Shown in pieces: positions 6,581 through 14,722 of a stretch of 34,095 nucleotides of DNA. The notes beneath the pieces are model-generated. The model did not search any database and was not told the origin of the DNA. It saw only the letters and a program-made list of their open reading frames with translations. Made by a program: the position numbers and the translations under genes. Source of the stretch: an uncultured Gammaproteobacteria bacterium (lineage in GTDB: Bacteria; Pseudomonadota; Gammaproteobacteria; Arenicellales; JAANXG01); the NCBI GenBank assembly GCA_947258785.1, contig CAMYJT010000014.1:70546-104640 (forward strand), written 5' to 3'. Position 1 is the stretch's first letter. The number at the start of each line of letters is the position of its first letter.

Positions 6581-7198
6581 CTAGTCTTGTAAACTGACCA
6601 CGAGTTGGGTCAGCCTCACCGCGTTTCGCACTCCCATCTTGTGCAATATTCGCGATCGATGCAGTTCGACGGTACGTTCACTGATACCGAGGTCCGACGC
6701 GATCACCTTGTTTGCGGTGCCGCCCACAATCATACTCATAATTTCACGCTCTCGCGCGGTAAGCTGGTTCAAGCGCTGTTCAATGCTGGTTTTTCGAGCC
6801 GCCCTGGAGCGTTCATCACTGTCTTGAACCAGCGCCTTGCGTACGCAGGCCAATAGAATCTCACGGTCAATCGGTTTTTCGATAAAATTCATCGCGCCGT
6901 CCTGAAGTGCCCGTACGGCGTCGGGGACGGTGCCGTGACCGCTGATGAAAATTATCGGTAGTGTAATACCACGTTCGTTGATCTGCCGCTGTAAACTCAA
7001 TCCGTCCATGTCGGGCATCTGCAGGTCCAGAATGACGCAACCCTGACACCTACAGTTGACGGGGCAAGACTCCAGAAACTCGCGAGCCGACGCAAACCCC
7101 TGGGTTTGAAAGCCTTCAGTTTCCAGTTGCAGCGCGAGCGCGCTGCGCACGGCATCGTCATCATCAACGATATATACGATGGGCGGTCTGTCCGTCAT
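6581..7198 (-). CDS. fixJ: FixJ-family two-component response regulator
   Basis: A 205-residue regulator with an N-terminal receiver and a C-terminal LuxR-type HTH. The receiver has acidic residues D12-D15, phosphoacceptor D58 (ILDLQMPDMDG), S86 (FISGHGTVPDAVRA) and K108 (EKPI). The HTH region spans about 143-205 (LTAREREIMSMIVGGTANKVIA, then ISERTVELHRSRILHKMGV). This matches FixJ/TodT/TtrR-type regulators; pairing with an adjacent FixL-like heme-PAS kinase favours FixJ. Its ATG overlaps the fixL stop as ATGA (4 bases), so the pair is co-translated. Unusual feature: four cysteines, C45, C49, C51 and C54, lie just before the beta strand carrying D58, in a segment about two residues longer than in S. 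meliloti FixJ as I recall it. They could bind a metal or respond to redox. Confidence 0.88.
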   Translation of the reverse strand: MTDRPPIVYIVDDDDAVRSALALQLETEGFQTQGFASAREFLESCPVNCRCQGCVILDLQMPDMDGLSLQRQINERGITLPIIFISGHGTVPDAVRALQDGAMNFIEKPIDREILLACVRKALVQDSDERSRAARKTSIEQRLNQLTAREREIMSMIVGGTANKVIASDLGISERTVELHRSRILHKMGVRNAVRLTQLVVSLQD

Positions 7199-8745
7199 TC
7201 GATGTCATCCGCGGCAGGCAGGGAGAACCAAAACGTGGCGCCGCCGTCATCGTTGGAATTCGCCGACAGTGTCCCGCCGTGGGCTTCGATGATCGAATAG
7301 CTGATCGACAGGCCCAGGCCGGTACCCTTTTCTTTGGTGGTGTAAAACGCTTTGAAAAGATTTTCAGGAGCCGTTTCTAGACCGCAACCCGAATCTTGAA
7401 TGCGGACCAGCATCTGGTTGTCGTCTTCGGTGCTTTCGATCAAGAGGCCGTGTTTGGGACTATCCTCCATGGCCTCGATGGCGTTACGGACCAGATTCAA
7501 CAGTACCTGTTCGATCTGCAGCTTATCGGCCCAGACGCTGGAAAGATACTCCTTCAGCCGAAGTTTCACATCCACCTCGTTGAGGTGAATTTCATGCGCG
7601 ACCATCGCCAGCACGTCGTTTATCAAGGCGTTTAGATTTACGACTTCCCGGTCCAGTGTGCCGGTTCTTACGAATTGACGCAGGCGGCGGATGATGTCGC
7701 CAGCGCGGACACCCTGCTCGGATATCTGAGCCAGCGCATCGCGCATAATGTCCCGCGGGATTTCCTCCTTGTCGATAAGATTTCGGCATGCGTCGGCAAA
7801 ACTTACGATTGCCGCCAGCGGTTGATTCAACTCGTGTGCGATGCCCGAGGCCATTTCACCCAACGCCGCCAGCCTGGCGGCGTGCGCGTGTTCGGCCAGG
7901 CGCTGGCGTTCGCGCTTTTCAATGAGTTGTCTGTCTGAGATATCGCGCACGATTCCGGTGAATAAGCGCTTGCCCGGCAGGCTGACTTCACTGACCACCA
8001 GATTTATCGGAAAGATTCTGCCGTCCCGGCTCAGGCCCCGGACCTCGCGGCCGATGCCGATGATTTTCGCGTCTCCGGAGTCCAGGTAATCGCTGATGTA
8101 GCGGTCGTGTTCTTCACGGTAAGGGGCTGGCATGAGAGTTGAAATATTCATGCCGATCAGTTCATCCGCCGGGTATGCAAACAGCCGCTCTGCAGCTGGA
8201 TTGACGGACTCGATTATGCCGCGTTCATCGATCGTTATAATGCCATCGACGGCGGTTTCGACCACCGCCCGCAGTTTGGCGGCCTGTTCCTCAAGCTGAT
8301 TTTGTACCCGTTTTTTTTCCGTTATATCCAAACCAGTCCCGATCACCCAACGCACCTCACCACCGGTGCCAAGAATCGACGTGTTGGACCAGTGGATACA
8401 GATGAGCTTCCCGCTGTTGGTCAACCAATAGTTCTCGTGCTCCTGGACACCCGGCTGTCGAACCAGGTCGTGGAACACGTTCTCGACCGCCTGGCGCTGT
8501 TCGGGGACGATCAGTTTGTCCCAGACGTAGGTGCCGACCATCTCTTTGGCGGTGTAACCGGTGGCGTGTTCACAGGTCACGTTGAAATAGGTGATCCGGC
8601 CGGTCGGGTCCAGAACCACGACGAAAACCCCGGCCACATCCAGTACGGACGCCGACACCTTCGGATCGTCGGCGAACGGATCGGTGTGTTGTACTTTGTT
8701 GGGGGACGTTATGCCCACACCTTGGTCCGAAATGCGTTGGGTCAC
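7195..8745 (-). CDS. fixL: FixL-type oxygen-sensor histidine kinase (PAS-PAS(heme)-HisKA-HATPase)
   Basis: A 516-residue soluble kinase with no membrane segment. PAS-1 spans about 28-148, PAS-2 about 155-275, HisKA about 285-360 with phosphorylation site H304 in AHELNQPLAAI, and HATPase about 370-510 (N box NLVRNAIEAM 417-426, G1 DSGCGL 451-456, G2 GTGLGL 474-479). PAS-2 has the FixL heme signature: proximal ligand H213 (EEHDRY) and R233 (IGIGR) exactly 20 residues later, as for H200 and R220 of B. japonicum FixL. Y216, D225, I228 and L249 also match pocket positions, while the R206 and H214 positions are D219 and K227. The kinase should be inhibited by O2 and phosphorylate FixJ, whose start it overlaps by 4 bases. 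Start is GTG with a weak ribosome site, so the N-terminus is provisional. Confidence 0.92.
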   Translation of the reverse strand: MTQRISDQGVGITSPNKVQHTDPFADDPKVSASVLDVAGVFVVVLDPTGRITYFNVTCEHATGYTAKEMVGTYVWDKLIVPEQRQAVENVFHDLVRQPGVQEHENYWLTNSGKLICIHWSNTSILGTGGEVRWVIGTGLDITEKKRVQNQLEEQAAKLRAVVETAVDGIITIDERGIIESVNPAAERLFAYPADELIGMNISTLMPAPYREEHDRYISDYLDSGDAKIIGIGREVRGLSRDGRIFPINLVVSEVSLPGKRLFTGIVRDISDRQLIEKRERQRLAEHAHAARLAALGEMASGIAHELNQPLAAIVSFADACRNLIDKEEIPRDIMRDALAQISEQGVRAGDIIRRLRQFVRTGTLDREVVNLNALINDVLAMVAHEIHLNEVDVKLRLKEYLSSVWADKLQIEQVLLNLVRNAIEAMEDSPKHGLLIESTEDDNQMLVRIQDSGCGLETAPENLFKAFYTTKEKGTGLGLSISYSIIEAHGGTLSANSNDDGGATFWFSLPAADDIE

Positions 8746-8754
8746 AGGGGCGTA

Positions 8755-8784
8755 ACCATACCTGAAAGTCAGTTAAAATCCCAA
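8755..8784 (-). promoter_or_regulatory. Weak candidate promoter for fixLJ
   Basis: On the minus strand TTGGGA (8779-8784) and TATGGT (8755-8760) are separated by 18 bases, each a 4/6 match to sigma-70 consensus. The predicted start would leave only about 10 bases before the fixL GTG, so either the promoter is elsewhere or fixL starts further in. Confidence 0.22.
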
Positions 8785-8837
8785 GAAAAAGTACGGGTTT
8801 TGCTGTCTCCGGGGCCGCGGTTGGTCACCGGTTTGGG

Positions 8838-8865
8838 TTGCAGCGGACTGTTACATTAGTATATT
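8838..8865 (+). promoter_or_regulatory. Candidate promoter of the tolC-RND operon
   Basis: TTGCAG (8838-8843) and TATATT (8860-8865, 5/6 match) are separated by 16 bp at the edge of the AT-rich stretch 8848-8882, the most AT-rich part of the fixL/tolC divergent region. It would give a leader of about 105 bases before the tolC start. No operator was recognised. Confidence 0.35.
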
Positions 8866-8976
8866 ATTATTAGCTAACTTTTAAGTTGTCTGAAGCCCGA
8901 TGCCGGAAACCGGGATGCTTTAGGCCACTGTTCAACGGCTAACACAACAATGACAAACTTTGGCGGAGATCGAGTA

Positions 8977-10335
8977 ATGAAACTGAGCACAATTGTGCTG
9001 TTACTGGTGACTGGCTGGCCGGTGTTCGGAGTGGCAGAGACCGTCACGCTGGAGCAAGCTGTACAGCACACCATGCGGGAGAACTTCGGCCTGCGATCGG
9101 CGGCCCAGGCCATTCAAACGGCCCAAGCGCAGACTCAGGTCGCCGAATCGGCACGTGATCCACAGATCGCGCTGCGTTACTCAATGCTTGCCAGCGACAA
9201 TCCCCTGGACGCGTTCGCGGAGCGCTTGAACACACGCAGCGTGCGGCTGCAGGATTTCGAACCGGATCGATTGAACAATCCCGAAATCAGCACCTTGTTC
9301 CGCGGCGGTGTGGTGCTCAATTACCCGGTCTACACGGGAGGGCGTACGCGGGCGGAGATTGACCGCGCCGAGGGTAACACCGAGCTCGCACGAATGAATT
9401 ACGAACGCACGCGCCAACGTGTTGCGTTCAACACCATTCGTGCATACTACGCCGCCCAGGCCGCCGAGCGGGGGGTGCGCATCGCGCAGGATGCTGAAGC
9501 TGCCGCCAAACGCCACGCCCGGACGACGCGGCGCTTGGTTCGAGAGGACCGCACGGTTAAGTCGGATCAACTGACTGCCGAGGTCAATTTGTCGGCATTC
9601 AAGGGCCAAACCATCCGGGTCATGACCCACGCCAAGCTCGCGTACAACGGACTGAAGGTGGCCATGGGTATGGTGCAGCAAAGCGCTGTGTCCGTGCTCC
9701 CGATGGAAATGGGTCCGCTGCCCGCCGATCGGCGGGGTGTCGAGGCGCTCGAGCAGTTTTCGCTCAGCGCGCGCTTCGACCTCAAGGCACTGCAGGCGGC
9801 CGCAGTGGCCGCACGCGCGGCGGTGAGGGCCGCCGAAGCGGGTTTGAAGCCAAGCGTGGACCTGTTGGCGGACGCGAGTCTGTACGAGGACCATCCACTC
9901 GTCAACGAGTATTCGTGGCGTGTGTTTGGCGTAGTACGTAAAGATCTTTACACAGGTGGCAGGACTCGGGCGGAAGTCGCGGCCGCCAGATCTTACGTCG
10001 AAACCATTGATTTCCAGATCGAATCCCTGCGGCAAGCCGTCCTCAGGCAAGTGCGAGACGCCTACGACAGCATTCATGAGTCACGCGGGCGCCTCGAGAT
10101 CGCGCAGGGCAACGTCGCCAAGGCGCGGCGCAACGTTGCGCTGATCGAGGAGCGTTACGGACAGGGCCGAACCTTGTTGATCGACCTGTTGGGTGCGGAG
10201 CAGCGGCTGGTTGAGGCTCGCAACGAGGAGCTGGACGCACGGTTGTCTCTGTCGACCAGCGTCGCCGCGCTGCATCTGGCCGACGGCAGCCTGAACCCCG
10301 ATGACGTATCCGCTCTCCAAGGCGGCGTCTTGTGA
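8977..10335 (+). CDS. TolC-family outer-membrane efflux protein
   Basis: A 452-residue TolC-type outer-membrane channel subunit. The start ATG 8977 follows GGAG and opens a clear signal peptide (KLSTIVLLLVTGWPVFGVA, cleavage before ETVTLEQAV). The mature part is rich in long Ala/Glu/Arg coiled-coil helices and shows the internal duplication typical of the family: YTGGRTRAE occurs near both midpoints (9330-9360 and 9950-9975). A start nine codons upstream would spoil the signal peptide. The stop codon overlaps the start of the following small gene (GTGA), and the RND permease follows, so this is the outer-membrane part of a tripartite export system. Substrate cannot be read from the sequence. 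Confidence 0.93.
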   Translation: MKLSTIVLLLVTGWPVFGVAETVTLEQAVQHTMRENFGLRSAAQAIQTAQAQTQVAESARDPQIALRYSMLASDNPLDAFAERLNTRSVRLQDFEPDRLNNPEISTLFRGGVVLNYPVYTGGRTRAEIDRAEGNTELARMNYERTRQRVAFNTIRAYYAAQAAERGVRIAQDAEAAAKRHARTTRRLVREDRTVKSDQLTAEVNLSAFKGQTIRVMTHAKLAYNGLKVAMGMVQQSAVSVLPMEMGPLPADRRGVEALEQFSLSARFDLKALQAAAVAARAAVRAAEAGLKPSVDLLADASLYEDHPLVNEYSWRVFGVVRKDLYTGGRTRAEVAAARSYVETIDFQIESLRQAVLRQVRDAYDSIHESRGRLEIAQGNVAKARRNVALIEERYGQGRTLLIDLLGAEQRLVEARNEELDARLSLSTSVAALHLADGSLNPDDVSALQGGVL

Positions 10336-10694
10336 GTGCCCGATGGCAGTATTTCGGGCTGGTCGCGGCGAGCTGGTTGATGGTCTCCTGCCAGCCGCCC
10401 CCGGTGCCTTCCCCCGTCCTCGATCGCCCAATGTTGCAGCGTCCCACAATCAATTTAAAGGCCAAGGATAAGGGTGAGGTGCTGACGATGCCGGCACAGG
10501 CGCTGGTTGAGCGCGGCGGCATCTCAGGGGTGTTTGTCCTGCTCGCCGGTGAGGCGCGGTTCCGCATGGTGAAAGTGGGACGTGCCGACCGGCGCCGTGT
10601 CGAGGTTCTCAGCGGGCTGCGCGGTGACGAGACGCTGGTGGTGGGAGACCTTACCGAGGTGCTCGACGGCTCCCCGATCACACCGGGCGGCTGA
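10332..10694 (+). CDS. Very short RND adaptor-like lipoprotein (membrane-proximal domain only)
   Basis: A 120-residue protein beginning with GTG overlapping the tolC stop. It has an N-terminal helix ending in a lipobox (LMVSC, lipidated Cys about residue 20), then a Pro-rich linker. The rest (about 49-117) reads like the last domain of a membrane-fusion/adaptor protein: TMPAQALVERGG, GVFVLLAGEARFRMVKVGR, RVEVLSGLRGDETLVVGDL, VLDGSPI. Normal adaptors are about 350-400 residues and also carry a beta-barrel, lipoyl domain and alpha-hairpin that reaches TolC; these are absent. The frame is intact, has a lipidation signal and is tightly spaced between tolC and the permease, so it looks like a real compact gene rather than a sequencing break. 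It may cooperate with a full adaptor elsewhere. Confidence 0.75.
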   Translation: MSARWQYFGLVAASWLMVSCQPPPVPSPVLDRPMLQRPTINLKAKDKGEVLTMPAQALVERGGISGVFVLLAGEARFRMVKVGRADRRRVEVLSGLRGDETLVVGDLTEVLDGSPITPGG

Positions 10695-10699
10695 ATCCG

Positions 10700-13600
10700 A
10701 TGGCTCAGCAGGGACCCGACTACAGCGACCCACCGTTGAACGCCGCCGGTCGCACCGCTCGACACTTTATCGACAGTAAACTCACTGTGTTGCTGGTCGT
10801 GTTTGCATTCATTGCCGGCGTGCTCGCTTTCCTGGTGACGCCGCGCGAAGAGAATCCTCAGATCATCGTACCCGCCGCCAACATCCTGGTGGAGAAGCCG
10901 GGGGCATCCCCGAAAGAAATCGAGCAGTTAATAGTCAAACCCCTGGAGGCTATTCTGCAGGGGATGTCAGGCATTGATCACACTTATGGATTGGCGCTGG
11001 ATTCGCTTGGGGTCGTCAGTGTGCAGTTTGAGGTCGGCGAAAATAAGGAAGATTCACTGGTCAAACTGTACGACCGCATCATGAGCAACCTGGATCGCAT
11101 TCCACCCGGCACCGGACAGCCACTGATCAAACCGGTCGACGTCGACGACGTTCCCATCCTGGTGATCTCGCTGGCTTCGGACAAACTGGACGACATGCGG
11201 CTGCGGGGTATCGCCAACGACGTGCTCGAGCGCCTGCGTCAAGTCGACGGCACGTCGGTGTCGTTCGTGCATGGAGGCCGTCGGCGACAGATCAACGTTA
11301 ATCTCGATCTACGGCGTATGCGGCAGTTCAACGTCACGCTGGTGGACATCCGTCGGGTGCTGGAGGCCACCAATATCGATATCCCGTCGGGGACCTTGAT
11401 CAACAGCGGCATTGAAGCCAAGGTCCGGTCCGGATCCTTTCTGCGCAGTGCCGAGGAGGTCGGCGATGTCGTCGTCGGTGTGGATCGCCATCAACCGGTT
11501 TATCTGCGGCAGATTGCCGACATTCGAGACGGACCGGGTGAGATCCAGCGCGTCCACCGCATCGGATTCGGCCCGGCCCATACCGGCGCGCGGCCGGGTG
11601 ACTACGAGATCCCCGCGGTGTCCATCGCCATCGCAAAGCGGTCCGGTACCAATGCTGTGGCGGTGGCGGACCGCGTAATCGAAACGCTGGACCGGATTCG
11701 TCAGGACGAATTGCCCGGTGGCGTTATCGTCACGGTGACCAGGAACGACGGTGATCGTGCCCGCGATGCCGTGAATACATTGATGGAACACCTCGGCATC
11801 GCTATCGGCACGATCATTCTGCTGTTGGTGATTTTCCTGGGTTGGCGCGCGGCCGGGATCGTCACCATCACCATACCGCTGATCCTGTTCATTACCCTGG
11901 CGGTCGGATTTGCCGCCGGACAAAGCATCAACCGGATCACCCTGTTCGCCTTGATCCTGTCGCTCGGCCTGCTCGTCGACGACTCGATCGTGGTCATCGA
12001 AAACGTATACCGTCACTACAGCCGGACCGGCGCAGACCGCCTGAAGCAGGCGGTGATCGCGGTCAATGAGATCGGAAAACCGACCAATCTGGCGACGTTT
12101 ACCGTTATCCTGGCGTTTCTCCCCATGCTGTGGGTCACGGGGATGATGGGGCCGTACATGGGGCCGATTCCCTTCAACGTGCCGTTGGCCATGATCACCT
12201 CCCTGGCTATTGCATACACGGTGGCCCCATGGGCGGCCTACCGCTGGTTACGAGTCAAAGGCGGCGGCCACCAACACAAGCCTGGTGTACTCGAACGTGC
12301 TTATGCCGCAGTTATGGGCGGATTGTTAAAGAGCCGGATCGCCCGGTGGCTGTTCTTCGCAGCGGTGCTGTCGATGATGGGCGCGGTACTGGTTATGCCC
12401 AATTTTGACCTCGTGCGCTTCAAGATGCTGCCGAAAAACAACACCAATACCTTTAACATCACCATCGATATGCCGGAGGGGACCTCCCTGGAGGAGACCG
12501 ACCGGGTGGTTCGGCTGGTCGGAGACGTGGTGCGCGGGCATCCGGAGGTGGAGACCTACGAATCGACCGTCGGGCAATCCGGGGTGGTCGATTTCAACGG
12601 TATGCTGCGCGGCAGTGTGTTGAAACAAGGGTCCCATGTGGCAGAAGTCCGGGTCAATCTCCGCAACAAGCACGTCCGCAAACTGAGTTCCATCGACATT
12701 GTGTTGCAGCTCCGTGCTCCGATCGCGGAGGTGGCGGAGCAGACCGGCGCCAGCATTAAACTGGTGGAGGACCCGCCGGGTCCGCCGGTGCGGGCGACCA
12801 TACTCGCCGAACTGTATGGCCCCGACTATGAGCAACTGCGATCAATCGCCGAACAGGTCAGGCATAAGGTGTTCGCCAAGACCTACGATGTCGTCGATGT
12901 CGACGACTCCGTCGGCGCAGAGGTTCGAGAGTACAAAATCGTTGTGAATCGAGAGAAAGCGGCCCTCGCTGGCATCCCGCCCATCGATATTGCTCAGACC
13001 CTGCGCACGTTCCTTAACGGCTACAACGTCGGTACCGTGCACCTGGAATTCGAAAAAGAACCGGTACCGATCCGCTTCAGGATCCCGACCGCCGATCGGC
13101 GTGTGGCGGCCGATCTGAACCGGGTGTTTTTCACCACTCCCCAGGGTCGCCAGGTGTCCCTTGACCGAGTTGCCGAGGTGATCGAAATTACGGCTCCCAA
13201 ACCGATCCTGCACAAGGACCAGCGGCCGGTCGTTTATGTCACCGGCGAACTTGGCGCGAGCAGCCAGGTGTACGCGGTGCTGAACATGTGGAATTATCTG
13301 AGTAACAACCCGTTGCCCGATGGAATTCAGCTCAAGCAGTACTTCATGAGCGATCCGGATACGACGTCTTGGAGTCTGCGGTGGGATGGGGAAATGCGCT
13401 TAACCCTGGACGTGTTTCGAGACCTTGGAGCGGCATTCGGTATCGCTGTGTTACTGATTTACCTGATCCTCGTGGGGTACTACCGGTCTTTTATCATCCC
13501 GATGGTTGTGATGGGGGCGATTCCGCTGACCATTGTCGGTGTCTTTCCGGGTCACGCGCTTATGGGACAGCACTTTACCGCGACGTCGATGATCGGTGTG

Positions 13601-13906
13601 ATTGCCCTGGCCGGTATTGTGGTCCGCAATTCGCTGCTGCTCATCGACTTTATACTCGAGTACCGACAACAGGGTAATTCTTTGCACGAGGCGGTGCTGC
13701 AGGCCGGGATCACACGATTGAGACCGATAATGTTGACCGCCCTGGCGATAATTCTCGGCACCTTAATCATGATCGTCGACCCCGTGTTCGGTGGACTCGC
13801 CATATCATTGATATTCGGCACTTTTGCGTCGACTGCCCTGACGCTTTTTGTCATACCTCTGCTGTATTTCAGTGTCGAACACCGGCGGGCGAGTGGTGCC
13901 GGATAG
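10700..13906 (+). CDS. RND efflux transporter permease (AcrB/HAE1-like)
   Basis: A 1068-residue inner-membrane RND pump. The N-terminus has TM1 (LTVLLVVFAFIAGVLAFLV) followed by the periplasmic segment PREENPQIIVPAANI and the usual IEQLIVKPLE region. The proton-relay aspartates D427-D428 lie in LGLLVDDSIVVIENVYRH. The second half repeats the architecture, with VGYYRSFIIPMVVMGAIPLTIVG and IALAGIVVRNSLLLIDF near the C-terminus. The paired aspartates favour a drug/organic-compound (HAE) type over a heavy-metal type, where this position differs; the substrate is unknown. The start ATG is six bases after the stop of the mini-adaptor gene. Together with tolC it forms a tolC-adaptor-permease operon. 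Confidence 0.93.
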   Translation: MAQQGPDYSDPPLNAAGRTARHFIDSKLTVLLVVFAFIAGVLAFLVTPREENPQIIVPAANILVEKPGASPKEIEQLIVKPLEAILQGMSGIDHTYGLALDSLGVVSVQFEVGENKEDSLVKLYDRIMSNLDRIPPGTGQPLIKPVDVDDVPILVISLASDKLDDMRLRGIANDVLERLRQVDGTSVSFVHGGRRRQINVNLDLRRMRQFNVTLVDIRRVLEATNIDIPSGTLINSGIEAKVRSGSFLRSAEEVGDVVVGVDRHQPVYLRQIADIRDGPGEIQRVHRIGFGPAHTGARPGDYEIPAVSIAIAKRSGTNAVAVADRVIETLDRIRQDELPGGVIVTVTRNDGDRARDAVNTLMEHLGIAIGTIILLLVIFLGWRAAGIVTITIPLILFITLAVGFAAGQSINRITLFALILSLGLLVDDSIVVIENVYRHYSRTGADRLKQAVIAVNEIGKPTNLATFTVILAFLPMLWVTGMMGPYMGPIPFNVPLAMITSLAIAYTVAPWAAYRWLRVKGGGHQHKPGVLERAYAAVMGGLLKSRIARWLFFAAVLSMMGAVLVMPNFDLVRFKMLPKNNTNTFNITIDMPEGTSLEETDRVVRLVGDVVRGHPEVETYESTVGQSGVVDFNGMLRGSVLKQGSHVAEVRVNLRNKHVRKLSSIDIVLQLRAPIAEVAEQTGASIKLVEDPPGPPVRATILAELYGPDYEQLRSIAEQVRHKVFAKTYDVVDVDDSVGAEVREYKIVVNREKAALAGIPPIDIAQTLRTFLNGYNVGTVHLEFEKEPVPIRFRIPTADRRVAADLNRVFFTTPQGRQVSLDRVAEVIEITAPKPILHKDQRPVVYVTGELGASSQVYAVLNMWNYLSNNPLPDGIQLKQYFMSDPDTTSWSLRWDGEMRLTLDVFRDLGAAFGIAVLLIYLILVGYYRSFIIPMVVMGAIPLTIVGVFPGHALMGQHFTATSMIGVIALAGIVVRNSLLLIDFILEYRQQGNSLHEAVLQAGITRLRPIMLTALAIILGTLIMIVDPVFGGLAISLIFGTFASTALTLFVIPLLYFSVEHRRASGAG

Positions 13907-14064
13907 CTCGTATCTTTCATTGCTCCGGGTACGGTGCCAGTTCGCGTTGGGCCGCTTCAGTTCCGTTGCGTGGCCGCCTTGTAATGAGCCTGGCAAACCG
14001 TGCCGGCCGACATTGACGCACCGATTACGTTAAACTTGGCTAATTCGACCGCGAGGTGAAGCCA

Positions 14065-14553
14065 ATGCCTATGCGTATGCGCCGGATATTCGTGCTGACT
14101 GCGATATTGGGCTCGATGGACGTCAACGCCCTCCTGTTTACCTGCAAGGATATTCCCTTGAAGGGAAAGAAAAGTGTCGCGATCGACACCTTCTATATCG
14201 TTAAAACCAGAATGCTCGAGGAGATCCCGGAACATCAGGAGATCGTGATATCCGAGTTTATTACGTCCGGAACTAAGGTAATCACCTTTCAACCACTGGA
14301 GGGATCACCGGGATTCTTTTCGGTGACCATGAACAACAATCCTCAGGAGCTGTCTTATCTTCTCGGTTGGGTGAGTAACCGCGAACGCGACGGTGTCTGC
14401 GCCATTGAATTACAAGGGTATCGCAACGGCAGTATCACCCGTGAGTTTCTGCAGATACTGGCGATTTATCCCGATAGCACACTGGCGGTGGGATTGCCCA
14501 ACACAACCGACCGGCAGGGTTTAATCCTGATTAAGAGCGACCTCGACATTTAA
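14065..14553 (+). CDS. Exported hypothetical protein
   Basis: A 162-residue protein I do not recognise. ATG 14065 is chosen because GAGGTG lies six bases upstream; a GTG three codons earlier is part of that ribosome site. The N-terminus (MRMRRIFVLTAILGSMDVNA) looks like a signal peptide with a cut near ALLF. The mature part is a mix of beta strands with two cysteines (FTC near the N-terminus and GVCAIEL past the middle) that could form a periplasmic disulfide. It follows the RND gene by 158 bp and precedes the inverted-repeat element at 14637. It is probably its own transcript, because the gap has no ribosome site linking it to the pump. No function is proposed. Confidence 0.65.
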   Translation: MPMRMRRIFVLTAILGSMDVNALLFTCKDIPLKGKKSVAIDTFYIVKTRMLEEIPEHQEIVISEFITSGTKVITFQPLEGSPGFFSVTMNNNPQELSYLLGWVSNRERDGVCAIELQGYRNGSITREFLQILAIYPDSTLAVGLPNTTDRQGLILIKSDLDI

Positions 14554-14636
14554 GAACAGCGGGACCGGGTGGGCAGCTCCGAGCCCGTTTCTCACGTGGC
14601 AAGATTAGAGGCGCGGCGCCTCGGCGCAATGTACGG

Positions 14637-14722
14637 CTAGCCTGCATATTGCACCAAGGCGGCGTACAGACGCCCGATCTCTTCGCCAGCTTCCGGGATC
14701 CTTGGTGCAATATGCAGGCTAG
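14637..14722. repeat. MITE-like inverted-repeat element, copy 1 (86 bp)
   Basis: Two perfect 23-bp inverted arms (14637-14659 and 14700-14722) beginning CTAGCCTGCATATTGC flank a 40-bp centre. In reverse orientation the whole 86 bp aligns end to end with the element at 25117-25203. Both begin and end with CTAG, which may be the target or part of the terminus. There is no coding capacity, so if mobile it is non-autonomous. Its right end supplies the TAG stop of the ABC exporter on the minus strand. The long stem could also act on RNA of both neighbours, though there is no T-run. Confidence 0.8.

Noticed and set aside
9930..9945. GTACGTAA within tolC as a further FixJ site
   Set aside because: It is a 7/8 match inside coding sequence with no promoter context.
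11309..12016. 235-codon minus-strand frame inside the RND gene
   Set aside because: Shadow of the permease coding frame, with low-complexity polar composition.
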